64,000 nucleotides of DNA from Pseudomonadota bacterium (lineage in GTDB: Bacteria; Pseudomonadota; Alphaproteobacteria; Rhodobacterales; Rhodobacteraceae): contig JAJZVD010000002.1 in the NCBI GenBank assembly GCA_021845805.1, forward strand, positions 62,001 through 126,000. The letters are read 5' to 3'. The position numbers and the translations under genes were made by a program. This document shows positions 1 through 8,253 of the stretch, piece by piece; positions within the stretch are counted from its first letter, which is position 1; the number at the start of each line of letters is the position of its first letter. Under the pieces are notes generated by a model that was not told where the DNA came from, made no database searches, and worked only from the letters and a program-made list of their open reading frames with translations.

Positions 1-2174
1 TCGTGGCTCCAGCGGCGGGCAAAGGCGGCCAGTTCCCCGGCGCCCGCCCCGATCGACAGCAGGCAGGCCAGCGCGCCCAGTTCCTCGGTCATGTTCCCGG
101 CCTCGGCAAACTGGGCGCGGGCGCGGGCGCCGTCGTCGATCCGGGTCAGGTAGGCCAGCGCCTGCAGCCGCAGCGCGCGTTGCCCTGCGCCCCGGGCGTC
201 GGGCACATAGGGGCCGGGCACCGCCATCGCGGCGTGAAGATCGGCCAGCGCCCCGCGCAGGTGGGTGGCGATGGCGCCCGCCAGCCGTTCGCGCGCCGCG
301 TGGATGGCCGCCGGGTCGGGGGTGCGACCTGCGGCATGCAGGGTGTGGGCCATGTCGTCTTCCGACGGCAGCCGCAGCGCATAGGCCCGGAAGGCCGGGT
401 CGAGGCTGTCGTCGCGCGCCACCCGCAGCAGCGCGTCAAGATAGTCCGGCCCCGGTGCCGCGCCCTCGGTCACCATGTGCGACAGCACGTCCTTGGCCAG
501 CGCGCGCCCGGCCTCCCACCGGTTGAAGGGGTCGGTGTCATGCGCCAGCAGGAAGGCGCGCTCCTCCGGTGTCGAGGCGCGCTCGAGCACGACGGGCGCC
601 GAGAAATCCCGCAGGATCGAAGGGATCGGCCGCGTGGCCAGCCCCTCGAAGCGGAAGCTCTGACGCGCCTCTGTCATCTCCAGCACGGTGGTGGGCAGCA
701 CTTCGTCGCCGTTCGGGTTCAGAAGGCCAAGCGCAATCGGGATCACCCGCGGCGGCTTTTCGGGCTGGCCGGGGGTGGGGGCGGTTTCCTGCGTGACATG
801 AAGGGTGTAGCAGCCGTCCTTCCAGTCTTCTTCCACGCTCAGGCGGGGTGTGCCGGCATCGGTGTACCAGCGCTTGAACTGCGTCAGGTCGCGCCCGGTG
901 GTGTCTTCGAACACCTTCAGCCAGTCTTCGATCGTGGCGGCCTGCCCGTCGTGGCGGCTGAAGTAGAGGTCAAGCGCGCGGCGATAGTCCTGCGGGCCCA
1001 CCAGCCGCCTGAGCATCCCGATCACCTCGGCGCCTTTTTCGTAGACCGTGGCGGTGTAGAAATTGTTGATTTCCTGATACATCCCGGGCCGGACCGGGTG
1101 GGCGAGCGGGCCTGCGTCCTCGCGGAACTGGCGGGCGCGCAGCGTCAGCACATCCTCGATCCGCTTGACCGGGGCCGAGCGCATGTCGGCCGAGAACTGC
1201 TGATCGCGGAACACGGTCAGCCCTTCCTTCAGGCAAAGCTGGAACCAGTCGCGGCAGGTGATGCGGTTGCCGGTCCAGTTGTGGAAGTATTCATGCGCGA
1301 TGATCGCCTCGATCCGGGCGAAGTCGTCGTCGGTCGCCGTCTCGGGAAGGGCCAGAACGTATTTGGAGTTGAAAATGTTCAACCCCTTGTTCTCCATCGC
1401 GCCCATGTTGAAGTCATCGACGGCGACAATGTTGAAAATGTCCAAGTCGTATTCGCGACCGTAGGTGTCTTCATCCCATTTCATCGACCGTTTCAGCGCG
1501 CCCATGGCGTAGTCGCACTTGCCCTCGTCGCCCGGGCGGACCCAGATGTTCAACTCGACCTGCCGCCCCGAGGCGGTGCGGAAGAAATCCGTGTGGCTGA
1601 CCAGGTTCCCCGCCACCAGCGCGAAGAGATACGAGGGTTTCGGCCAGGGGTCGTGCCATTCGGCGAACCCGGGGCCCGCCCCGATGGGATCGCCGTTCGA
1701 CAGCAAGACCGGCAGGTCCGATTCGATCCGCACGGTGAAGGGGGCCATCACGTCGGGGCGGTCGGGGTAGAAGGTGATCTTGCGGAACCCCTCGGCCTCG
1801 CATTGGGTGCAATACATGCCGCGCGACATGTAGAGCCCTTCGAGCGCGGTGTTGGTCTCGGGCGCGATCTCGACCTCGGCCGCAAAGGTGAAGGGCCCCG
1901 CGGGCAGCGCCGCGGCGGGGATCGTCAGCCCGCGGTCGTCTGGCCGGGCGTCGAGCTGTACACCGTCGACGGTGGCCCGGATCAGCCGCAGATCCTCGCC
2001 ATCCAGCCGCAGGTCATGGGCGCCGGGGCGTGCGGGATTGGGCACGAAGCGGATCTGCGACAGCACCCGCGTGGCGCGGGGCGACAGCCGGAAGGTCAGC
2101 GCCACCTCTTCCACCAGATGGGTGGGCGGCTGGTAGTCGGCCAGAGAAACGGTCTGGGGGGTGGCGTCCTTCAT
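1..2174 (-). CDS. pepN: Aminopeptidase N (M1 zinc metallopeptidase), 3' end beyond window
   Basis: This cytoplasmic M1 aminopeptidase removes N-terminal residues from peptides during protein turnover. The reading frame is open from an ATG at 2174 to the left window edge, giving about 724 codons; the family is usually 850-880 residues, so the C-terminal end lies outside the window. The substrate-binding GAMEN motif is visible in FNMGAMENKG, followed by the zinc motif HEYFHNWTGNR (HEXXH type). The start MKDATPQTVSLADYQPP is typical of proteobacterial PepN. The ORF track does not list it because it has no stop in the window; the 857-residue plus-strand ORF across it is a shadow. It is divergent from the photolyase gene with about 112 bp between the starts. 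Confidence 0.95.
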   Translation of the reverse strand, partial: MKDATPQTVSLADYQPPTHLVEEVALTFRLSPRATRVLSQIRFVPNPARPGAHDLRLDGEDLRLIRATVDGVQLDARPDDRGLTIPAAALPAGPFTFAAEVEIAPETNTALEGLYMSRGMYCTQCEAEGFRKITFYPDRPDVMAPFTVRIESDLPVLLSNGDPIGAGPGFAEWHDPWPKPSYLFALVAGNLVSHTDFFRTASGRQVELNIWVRPGDEGKCDYAMGALKRSMKWDEDTYGREYDLDIFNIVAVDDFNMGAMENKGLNIFNSKYVLALPETATDDDFARIEAIIAHEYFHNWTGNRITCRDWFQLCLKEGLTVFRDQQFSADMRSAPVKRIEDVLTLRARQFREDAGPLAHPVRPGMYQEINNFYTATVYEKGAEVIGMLRRLVGPQDYRRALDLYFSRHDGQAATIEDWLKVFEDTTGRDLTQFKRWYTDAGTPRLSVEEDWKDGCYTLHVTQETAPTPGQPEKPPRVIPIALGLLNPNGDEVLPTTVLEMTEARQSFRFEGLATRPIPSILRDFSAPVVLERASTPEERAFLLAHDTDPFNRWEAGRALAKDVLSHMVTEGAAPGPDYLDALLRVARDDSLDPAFRAYALRLPSEDDMAHTLHAAGRTPDPAAIHAARERLAGAIATHLRGALADLHAAMAVPGPYVPDARGAGQRALRLQALAYLTRIDDGARARAQFAEAGNMTEELGALACLLSIGAGAGELAAFARRWSH

Positions 2175-2286
2175 CGGGGTCTCCTGCGCTTGCGGGCTCA
2201 GCCTAGCCGCTGGCGGCGCGGGCGCAAGGTGGGCGGGGCCGACTGCGGGCTTTACGCCGCCACTGGATGCGCTAGATATTCGTTCC

Positions 2287-3801
2287 ATGAATGTTCTTGT
2301 CTGGTTCAAGCGCGATCTGCGGGTGGCAGACCATCCGGCCCTGACGCTGGCCGCCGGGCTGGGGCCGGTGCTGCCTGTCTATATCGTCGAGCCCGATCTC
2401 TGGCGGCAGGCCGATGCCTCGGGGCGGCAGTGGGCCTTCATCGGGGAAAGCCTTGTGGAACTGCGCGACGCGCTTGGCGCCCTTGGCGCGCCGCTGGTTG
2501 TGCGTGTGGGCGAGGCGGTCGAGGTGCTGGACAAGCTCTGCCGCCTGCATGGGATCGGCCACATCGTCTCGCATGAGGAAACGGGCACGCTCTGGACGTT
2601 CGCGCGCGACCGGGCGGTGGCGGACTGGGCGCGGCGGTCCGGGGTGGCCTGGACCGAGGTGCCGCAGCAGGGGGTGGTGCGTCGTCTGGCCGCCCGCAGC
2701 GACTGGGGCGCGCGGCGCGATGCCTTCCTGGCCGCCGGGCCGCTGCCGGTGCCCGCGGGCCTGACGCCGGTGCCGGGGGTAGAGCCGGGGGCGATCCCGT
2801 CGGCCCGGGCGCTGAAGCTCGCCGAGGATCGCTGCCCGCATCGGCAGGCGGGGGGGCGGGCCCAGGGGCTTGTGCTGACCGAATCGTTCCTGCGGGTCCG
2901 GGGGCAGCCCTACCGGGCGGCGATGTCCTCGCCGGTCAGTGGCGAACGCGCCTGTTCGCGGCTGTCGCCGCATCTGGCCTGGGGCACGCTGTCGGGGCGC
3001 GAGGTGGCGGCGGCGCTGGCCCTGCGGATGGCGGACCGGCCAGGTGCGGGCTGGTCGGGCAGCCTTGCGTCGTTCCGCTCGCGGCTGGCCTGGCGCGACC
3101 ATTTCATCCAGAAGCTGGAAACCCGGCCCGATCTGGAGGTGGCCTGCCTGCATCCGGCCTACGAGGGTCTGCGCCCGCGCGAGACCGACCGCGCGCGGCT
3201 TTCGGCCTGGGAGGCGGGGCAGACCGGCATCCCCTTCGTCGATGCCTGCCTGCGCTATCTGCGGGCCACCGGCTGGCTGAATTTCCGCATGCGCAGCATG
3301 GTGGTTTCGGTTGCGGCGCAGCATCTGTGGCTGGACTGGCGCGCGCTGGGCGCCCCGCTGGCGCGGATGTTCACCGATTACGAACCCGGCATCCACTGGC
3401 CGCAACTGCAGATGCAGGCGGGCACCACCGGGATGAACACGATCCGCATCTACAACCCGGTGAAACAGGGGCAGGAGCAGGACCCGACCGGCGCCTTTAC
3501 CCGCCGCTGGGTGCCCGAACTGGCCGAGGTGCCCGACACCTTCCTGCAGGAGCCCTGGCGCTGGAGCGGGGCGGCGGGGCTTCTGGGGCGCCGCTACCCC
3601 GAGCCGCTTGTGGACCTGGCCGCCGCCGCGCGTGCCGCGCGTGAGGCGGTCTATGCGGTGCGCAAGACGCCCGGCTTTCGCGACGAGGTGCCGCGGCTGG
3701 TGGCGGCGCTGGCCTCCGGACAAGGCAGGACGGGGCAGGGCGCGCGTGGCCGCGGCCGACGGGCGAAGCCGGTGCCGGGGCAGTTGAGCCTGGGGCTGTA
3801 G
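2287..3801 (+). CDS. phrB: Deoxyribodipyrimidine photolyase / cryptochrome family
   Basis: The predicted product is a 504-residue flavoprotein that uses blue light to split cyclobutane pyrimidine dimers. The N-terminal Rossmann-type antenna domain begins MNVLVWFKRDLRVADHPA, and the C-terminal FAD-binding helical domain contains TGIPFVDACLRYLRATGW near residues 310-328 and the WPQLQMQAGTTGMNT region. The internal ATG at 2287 is chosen over the track start at 2161 because the family N-terminus begins exactly there and the extra 42 residues run back into pepN. The tail after the FAD domain is short, basic and Gly/Arg-rich. A conserved 3' hairpin element follows the stop, then the small DUF2256 gene. 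Photolyase rather than signalling cryptochrome is inferred, not proven. Confidence 0.93.
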   Translation: MNVLVWFKRDLRVADHPALTLAAGLGPVLPVYIVEPDLWRQADASGRQWAFIGESLVELRDALGALGAPLVVRVGEAVEVLDKLCRLHGIGHIVSHEETGTLWTFARDRAVADWARRSGVAWTEVPQQGVVRRLAARSDWGARRDAFLAAGPLPVPAGLTPVPGVEPGAIPSARALKLAEDRCPHRQAGGRAQGLVLTESFLRVRGQPYRAAMSSPVSGERACSRLSPHLAWGTLSGREVAAALALRMADRPGAGWSGSLASFRSRLAWRDHFIQKLETRPDLEVACLHPAYEGLRPRETDRARLSAWEAGQTGIPFVDACLRYLRATGWLNFRMRSMVVSVAAQHLWLDWRALGAPLARMFTDYEPGIHWPQLQMQAGTTGMNTIRIYNPVKQGQEQDPTGAFTRRWVPELAEVPDTFLQEPWRWSGAAGLLGRRYPEPLVDLAAAARAAREAVYAVRKTPGFRDEVPRLVAALASGQGRTGQGARGRGRRAKPVPGQLSLGL

Positions 3802-3816
3802 CGCCGGGCGCAGAGG

Positions 3817-3870
3817 GTGGGGGGCTGTCTGCCCCCCACACCCCCCGAGGATATTTGCGGACAGAAAATG
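3817..3870 (+). repeat. Copy A of the 3'-end hairpin-plus-tail element
   Basis: A perfect 9-bp stem (GTGGGGGGC / GCCCCCCAC, loop TGTCT) begins 15 bases after the phrB stop and is followed by CCCCCCGAGG and the fixed tail ATATTTGCGGACAGAAAATG. No T-run follows the hairpin. The same layout occurs at four other places in the window, always just 3' of a gene. It probably forms a transcript end or a stability element. The final ATG of the tail does not start a gene; the real DUF2256 start is 14 bases further on. Confidence 0.85.
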
Positions 3871-3883
3871 CGGGGCCGATGGC

Positions 3884-4033
3884 ATGAAGATGCGGAAGAA
3901 GGGCGATCTGCCCACCAGGGTCTGTGCCACCTGCGGGCGGCCCTTCGCCTGGCGGAAGAAATGGGCGAAGGTCTGGGACGAGGTGCGCCACTGTTCCGAC
4001 CGGTGCCGGAACGAGGCGCGCCGCAAGTCCTGA
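3884..4033 (+). CDS. DUF2256 small zinc-ribbon-like protein
   Basis: This 49-residue protein is too short for the ORF track. It reads MKMRKKGDLPTRVCATCGRP, then a Trp/Lys-rich segment and a second cysteine pair in HCSDRCRNEARRKS. The CXXC...CXXXC spacing suggests a small metal-binding fold, and the whole protein matches what I know of the DUF2256 family, whose members are about 40-60 residues and often lie next to photolyase or cryptochrome genes, as here. The function is unknown. It is transcribed in the same direction as phrB and separated from it by the hairpin element, so it may depend on read-through or on its own promoter. Confidence 0.85.
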   Translation: MKMRKKGDLPTRVCATCGRPFAWRKKWAKVWDEVRHCSDRCRNEARRKS

Positions 4034-4039
4034 GGCGCG

Positions 4040-4501
4040 TCAGAGGGTGATCGCCAGCGCCTCGAGCTGGCTGAGTGCGGTGCCCCAGCCGCCGTGGAAG
4101 CCCATATCTTCGTGCCGCGCGCGGTCTTCGGGGCTGCGGTGCATGGCGCGGGCGGTGTAGCGCGTCCTGTCGCCTTCGGGGGCGATGGTCAGGATCGCGG
4201 TGAAGAAGGGCTCGGGCGCGGGGCGCCAGCCTTCATGCAGGGCGTCCGTGAAGATCAGCCGCTGGCGGGGGATCAGGTCGAGGAATATCCCCTCGGTCGG
4301 AAAGGTCTGCGCGCCCAGCTGCATCACGGTGGCAAACCGGCCGCCCGGACGGAGGTCGAGCGTGGCCTCGACCGTCTCGACGGGCTTGGGCGCCCACCAC
4401 TGTTTCAGCAGCTCCGGTTCGGTCCAGCAGCGCCAGATCTGGGCCGGGCTGGCCGCGACGAGGCGCGTCAGTTCAAGATCAAGTGCGGGGTTCAGCGTCA
4501 T
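4040..4501 (-). CDS. AHSA1/SRPBCC-domain protein
   Basis: The 153-residue product is a START-like hydrophobic-cavity protein of the activator-of-Hsp90-ATPase (AHSA1) group. Typical features are the N-terminal LTRLVAASPAQIWRCWTEPE and the WWAPKPVET segment, followed by DLRPGGRFATVM and a C-terminal helix starting GFHGGWGTALSQLE. The start MTLNPALDLEL at 4501 is chosen because the track's longer form only adds out-of-family residues from inside the upstream regulator gene. It overlaps the arsR-type gene by 23 bp, so the two are translationally coupled. ArsR-AHSA1 pairs are common in alphaproteobacteria and actinobacteria; the ligand or substrate is unknown. Confidence 0.88.
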   Translation of the reverse strand: MTLNPALDLELTRLVAASPAQIWRCWTEPELLKQWWAPKPVETVEATLDLRPGGRFATVMQLGAQTFPTEGIFLDLIPRQRLIFTDALHEGWRPAPEPFFTAILTIAPEGDRTRYTARAMHRSPEDRARHEDMGFHGGWGTALSQLEALAITL

Positions 4502-4835
4502 CTTCGATCTCCGGCAGGGTCGCAAGAAGGGTGTCGAGGCGGTCGAGCCGTTGCTCCCACGCCGCCCGCTGGCGCGAGAGCCAGTCGAGCGCGGGGGCAA
4601 GGCGGGCAGGCTGGGCCCGGCAGATGCGGGTGCGGCCCGACTTCTCGGTGGCGATGAGCCCGGCGTCTTCGAGCACGCCAAGATGGCGCAGCACGGTGGG
4701 CAGGGCGAGGCCGGTGGGCGCGGCGAGGTCGGTCACCCGGGCCGGACCCTCCATCAACCGTTCCAGCATGGCGCGGCGGGTGTCATCGGCCAGGGCCTGG
4801 AAGAGGGGCGTGAGGGCGCGGTCAAACTTAGCCAT
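4479..4835 (-). CDS. ArsR-family winged-helix transcriptional regulator
   Basis: This 118-residue repressor has the usual ArsR winged-helix layout: ALADDTRRAMLERLMEG, then the recognition region TGLALPTVLRHLGVLEDAGL and a wing with EKSGRTRICRAQP. No metal-binding cysteines are visible (there is only the C in ICRAQP), so it is unlikely to sense metals through the classical CXC site. It probably senses a small molecule together with the AHSA1 protein encoded behind it. Two identical inverted repeats (ACTTAG-N8-CTAAGT) lie at and upstream of its start codon, strongly suggesting autoregulation. Confidence 0.92.
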   Translation of the reverse strand: MAKFDRALTPLFQALADDTRRAMLERLMEGPARVTDLAAPTGLALPTVLRHLGVLEDAGLIATEKSGRTRICRAQPARLAPALDWLSRQRAAWEQRLDRLDTLLATLPEIEDDAEPRT

Positions 4836-4845
4836 GACGCTAAGT
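4826..4845. promoter_or_regulatory. Proximal ArsR operator, overlapping the start codon
   Basis: The sequence ACTTAG-CCATGACG-CTAAGT is a perfect 6-8-6 inverted repeat whose spacer contains the regulator's ATG (on the minus strand). The arms are identical to those of a second site whose centre is 50 bp away, which makes chance unlikely. Binding here would block translation-start-proximal transcription of the regulator/AHSA1 operon. Confidence 0.75.
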
Positions 4846-4875
4846 ATCTCGGTCGGGCGCAGTTTGGCAAGGAAA

Positions 4876-4895
4876 ACTTAGTGAAATTGCTAAGT
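4876..4895. promoter_or_regulatory. Distal ArsR operator
   Basis: The sequence ACTTAG-TGAAATTG-CTAAGT is a perfect 6-8-6 inverted repeat with the same arms as the site at 4826-4845. The centre-to-centre distance is 50 bp, close to five helical turns, so dimers on both sites would lie on the same face of the DNA. The site lies where the promoter of the minus-strand operon would be expected, and about 150 bp upstream of glcB on the other strand. Confidence 0.75.
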
Positions 4896-4964
4896 GAATT
4901 GCATTCTTCGGCAGATCCGAAAGATGTTTTTGCCCGGATTGGTCATTTGGATTGACCGGATTTG

Positions 4965-4993
4965 TTGCCTATCGGAAACTTTGTGCCTAATTG
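4965..4993 (+). promoter_or_regulatory. Candidate sigma-70 type promoter for glcB
   Basis: TTGCCT and TAATTG are separated by 17 bases in an unusually AT-rich stretch of this GC-rich window, about 50 bases before the malate synthase start. A short inverted repeat, TTCGG-CAGAT-CCGAA, lies just upstream at 4907-4921 and could be an activator or repressor site. The match is only moderate. Confidence 0.35.
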
Positions 4994-5045
4994 TGTGCGG
5001 CGGCATACCGGTTCGGGTGGCCGGGCAAGCAAGGAGGCGGCTGGA

Positions 5046-7190
5046 ATGGTCGATCGCGTGGAAAAGCAGGGGCTTCAGGTCGACGCCGGTCTGGCCGGGT
5101 TCATCGACGGGCAGGCGTTGCCGGGATCGGGCGTGGCGGCCGAGACCTTCTGGTCGGCGCTGTCGGCCGCCATCCACGAGCTTGGCCCGCAGAACCGTGC
5201 CCTGCTGGCCCGCCGCGAGGCGATCCAGGCCCAGATCGACGCCTGGCACAAGGCCCGCAGGGGCAAGCCGCAGGATCACGCGGCCTACATGAGCTTTCTG
5301 CGCGAGATCGGCTATCTGGTGCCCGAAGGCCCCGACTTCACCATTGCGACGACCGGCACGGACCCGGAGTTTGCCAGCATCCCCGGCCCGCAGCTGGTCG
5401 TGCCGGTGACGAACGCGCGCTATGCGCTGAACGCCGCGAATGCGCGCTGGGGCTCGCTTTACGATGCGCTCTACGGGACCGATGCGCTGGGCGATCTGCC
5501 CGCGGGCGGTGGCTTCGATCCGGCGCGCGGGGCGCGGGTGATTGCCTGGGGGCGCGCGTTCCTTGATGATGTGGTGCCGCTGGCGGCGGGGTCCTGGGCC
5601 GATGTCGCGGGGCTGGCGGTCGAGGCGGGGCAGCTTGCCCCTGCGCTGCGCGATCCGGCGATGTTCGTGGGCTACGCGGGCGCGCCTGCGGCGCCTTCGG
5701 CGGTCGTGCTGAAGCAGAACCACCTGCATCTGATCCTCGAGATCGACCGGGGCACCCGCGTGGGGGGCATGGACCGGGCCGGGATCGCCGACATCCGGCT
5801 GGAGTCGGCCGTCTCGTCGATCATGGATTGCGAGGATTCGGTGGCGGCCGTCGATGGCGCCGACAAGGTGGTGGCCTATGCCAACTGGCTGGGCCTGATG
5901 AAGGGCGACCTTTCGGAACGTTTCAGCAAGAATGGCCGCGAGGTCGTGCGTGCGCTGAACCCGGATCTGACGTTCACCGCCCCCGACGGGGGCAGCCTGA
6001 CGCTCAAGGGGCGCGCGATGATGCTGGTGCGCAACGTGGGCCACCTGATGACCACGCCCGCGATCCTGGACCGCGCGGGGCTGGAGGCGGGCGAGGGGAT
6101 CATGGATGCCTTCTGCACCGTGCTTTGCGCGCTGCACGACCTGAACAAGGCCGCGGGGCCGCGCAACTCGCAGACCGGATCGGTCTATGTCGTGAAGCCC
6201 AAGATGCACGGGCCGGACGAGGTTGCCTTTGCCGACACGCTCTTTGCCCGGGTGGAGGATGCGCTGGGTCTGCCGCGCTACACCGTCAAGCTTGGCATCA
6301 TGGACGAGGAGCGGCGGACCTCGGCCAACCTCAAGGAATGCATCCGGGCCGCGCGCCATCGCGTGGCCTTCATCAACACGGGCTTCCTGGACCGGACGGG
6401 CGACGAGATTCACACCTCGATGGAAGCCGGGCCGATGGTGCGCAAGGGCGACATGAAGGCGGCCGCCTGGATCAAGGCCTACGAGGATCGCAATGTCGAC
6501 ATCGGGCTGGCCTGCGGGCTGTCGGGCATTGCCCAGATCGGCAAGGGGATGTGGGCCGCCCCTGACCTGATGGCCGAGATGCTGACGCAGAAGATCGGCC
6601 ATCCGATGGCCGGGGCCAATACGGCCTGGGTGCCCTCGCCCACCGCGGCGACGCTGCATGCCACGCATTACCACCGGGTCGATGTGTTTGCCCGGCAGGC
6701 CGAGATCGCCAAAGCGGGCCCGCGCGGCAGGCTGGACGACCTGCTGACCGTGCCGCTGGCAGGTGGCGCGAACTGGAGCGAGGCCGAGATCCAGGCCGAG
6801 ATCGAGAACAACGCGCAGGGTATCCTGGGCTATGTGGTGCGCTGGGTCGATCAGGGGGTGGGGTGTTCCAAGGTTCCCGACATCCATGATGTGGCGCTGA
6901 TGGAAGACCGGGCGACCTGCCGGATCTCGTCGCAGGCGCTGGCGAACTGGCTGCACCACGGCGTGGTGAGCGAGGCGCAGGTGATGGCGGCGATGCGGAA
7001 GATGGCGGCGGTGGTCGACCGGCAGAATGCCGATGACCCGGCCTATGTGCCGATGGCGCCGGGCTTCGACGGCATCGCCTTCAAGGCGGCCTGCGATCTG
7101 GTGTTCAAGGGTCGCATCCAGCCCTCCGGCTATACCGAGCCGGTGCTGCATGCGCGTCGGCAGGAACTGAAGGCCGCGCGCGCGGCCTAG
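5046..7190 (+). CDS. glcB: Malate synthase G
   Basis: The enzyme condenses glyoxylate with acetyl-CoA to malate, completing glyoxylate use from glycolate or C2 compounds. The 714-residue length fits malate synthase G (about 720) rather than the shorter A form. The central TIM-barrel carries [15 protein letters not shown] and the family segment [20 protein letters not shown]. The start at 5046 is preceded by AAGGAGG 7-8 bases upstream and gives [10 protein letters not shown]; the track start at 4962 adds 28 residues with no family resemblance. No isocitrate lyase gene is in the window, so a glycolate or ethylmalonyl-CoA context is possible but not shown. Confidence 0.96.
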   Translation: MVDRVEKQGLQVDAGLAGFIDGQALPGSGVAAETFWSALSAAIHELGPQNRALLARREAIQAQIDAWHKARRGKPQDHAAYMSFLREIGYLVPEGPDFTIATTGTDPEFASIPGPQLVVPVTNARYALNAANARWGSLYDALYGTDALGDLPAGGGFDPARGARVIAWGRAFLDDVVPLAAGSWADVAGLAVEAGQLAPALRDPAMFVGYAGAPAAPSAVVLKQNHLHLILEIDRGTRVGGMDRAGIADIRLESAVSSIMDCEDSVAAVDGADKVVAYANWLGLMKGDLSERFSKNGREVVRALNPDLTFTAPDGGSLTLKGRAMMLVRNVGHLMTTPAILDRAGLEAGEGIMDAFCTVLCALHDLNKAAGPRNSQTGSVYVVKPKMHGPDEVAFADTLFARVEDALGLPRYTVKLGIMDEERRTSANLKECIRAARHRVAFINTGFLDRTGDEIHTSMEAGPMVRKGDMKAAAWIKAYEDRNVDIGLACGLSGIAQIGKGMWAAPDLMAEMLTQKIGHPMAGANTAWVPSPTAATLHATHYHRVDVFARQAEIAKAGPRGRLDDLLTVPLAGGANWSEAEIQAEIENNAQGILGYVVRWVDQGVGCSKVPDIHDVALMEDRATCRISSQALANWLHHGVVSEAQVMAAMRKMAAVVDRQNADDPAYVPMAPGFDGIAFKAACDLVFKGRIQPSGYTEPVLHARRQELKAARAA

Positions 7191-7209
7191 CATCGCGTCC
7201 GATCCGGTG

Positions 7210-7240
7210 CCCCCCGAGGTCGCGGCGAACCTTCGGGGGG
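7210..7240 (+). terminator. Hairpin after glcB
   Basis: CCCCCCGAGG pairs with CTTCGGGGGG across an 11-base loop (10 pairs including one G-U). It starts about 20 bases after the glcB stop and has no T-run. It could be a factor-dependent end or a stability hairpin. Unlike the five tail-bearing elements, no ATATTTGCGGACAG tail follows. Confidence 0.4.
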
Positions 7241-7382
7241 TGCCGCATGGTGCTCGCGCAGCGCCGCGATCTGCACAATTTTGCGACAGTCGTGCAGCGA
7301 ACAGGCTTTGTGCGCGGCTGCCCCCTCGACCCGCCGCGTGCCGCGGCCTATGTTCGGCAGGAGAACCAGCGGGGAAGGGAAA

Positions 7383-8159
7383 ATGGCGCGCCCTGTCGTC
7401 GGCATCATCGGCAACATGTCCATCCTGAACGAAACCTACAGGGTTCACGCGGGTGGTCTGATGAACAGCGAGGCCGTGGCGCAGGTGGCCGAGTGCCTGC
7501 CGCTGATCATCCCCTCTGATCCGCATTTCGTTGCGGTCGACGACCTGCTCGAGCAATGCGACGGTTTCCTGCTGACGGGGGGGCGGCCGAACGTGCACCC
7601 TTCGGAATATGGCGAGGAGGAAACCCCCGCGCATGGCGCCTTCGACCGCTGCCGGGACGCGATCACCCTGCCGCTGATCCGCGCCTGCGTGGAGCGCGGC
7701 CAGCCCTTCCTCGGGGTCTGCCGCGGCTTCCAGGAGGTGAACGTGGCGATGGGGGGGACGCTTTACCCCGAGATCCGCGACCTGCCGGGCCGGATGAACC
7801 ACAGGATGCCGCCCGATGGCACGCTGGAGGAAAAGTTCGCCCTGCGCCACCATGTCCGCTTCGCCGCTGACGGTGTCTTTGCCCGCCTGATGGGGGCAGA
7901 GGAGGTGATGACCAACACGCTGCACGGGCAGGGGATCAAGGACCCCGGGGCGCGGGTGGTGGTGGATGGCTGGGCCGAAGACGGCACGCCCGAGGCGCTT
8001 TACGTGAAGGATGCGCCGGGCTTCACGCTATCGGTACAGTGGCACCCCGAGTTCAACGCGGTGAACGACCCGGTGTCGCGGCCGCTGTTCCGGGCTTTCG
8101 GCGAGGCGGTGCATGCCTGGGCCGCGCGGGGCGCGGTTCCTGTCCGGCGGCGCGCCTGA
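7383..8159 (+). CDS. Class I glutamine amidotransferase / gamma-glutamyl-gamma-aminobutyrate hydrolase family (peptidase C26)
   Basis: The 258-residue product has the C26/PuuD-like fold, with the nucleophile cysteine in QPFLGVCRGFQEVNVAMGG (around residue 111) and the His-Glu pair in SVQWHPEF. The region LLTGGRPNVHPSEYG is also characteristic. Such enzymes hydrolyse gamma-glutamyl amides, for example in polyamine or GABA catabolism. The start at 7383 is preceded by a purine-rich GGGAAGGGAA and yields the canonical MARPVVGIIGN. No other polyamine genes are nearby, so the exact substrate is open. Copy B of the 3' element follows the stop. Confidence 0.88.
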   Translation: MARPVVGIIGNMSILNETYRVHAGGLMNSEAVAQVAECLPLIIPSDPHFVAVDDLLEQCDGFLLTGGRPNVHPSEYGEEETPAHGAFDRCRDAITLPLIRACVERGQPFLGVCRGFQEVNVAMGGTLYPEIRDLPGRMNHRMPPDGTLEEKFALRHHVRFAADGVFARLMGAEEVMTNTLHGQGIKDPGARVVVDGWAEDGTPEALYVKDAPGFTLSVQWHPEFNAVNDPVSRPLFRAFGEAVHAWAARGAVPVRRRA

Positions 8160-8176
8160 GGCGGGCCGGGACAGGA

Positions 8177-8243
8177 AGGGGGCTGTCTGCCCCCTCGGCG
8201 CGTGCCGCGCCTCACCCCCGAGGATGTTTTCGGACAGAAAATG
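8177..8243 (+). repeat. Copy B of the 3'-end hairpin-plus-tail element
   Basis: A perfect 7-bp stem (AGGGGGC / GCCCCCT) with the same TGTCT loop as copy A starts 17 bases after the amidotransferase stop. It is followed by a GC-rich insert and the tail GATGTTTTCGGACAGAAAATG-like sequence, with two changes from the consensus. It sits between two convergent genes and ends 10 bases before the kynU stop. Confidence 0.8.
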
Positions 8244-8253
8244 ATCGGGGCTG

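Noticed and set aside
3-2576. 857-residue plus-strand ORF
   Set aside because: It is antisense to pepN, is Arg/Gly/His-rich as expected from GC-rich frame shadows, and has no recognisable domain; pepN on the other strand has clear GAMEN and HEXXH motifs.
4890-7925. 1011-residue minus-strand ORF
   Set aside because: It is a shadow of glcB and the amidotransferase gene with low-complexity His/Arg composition.
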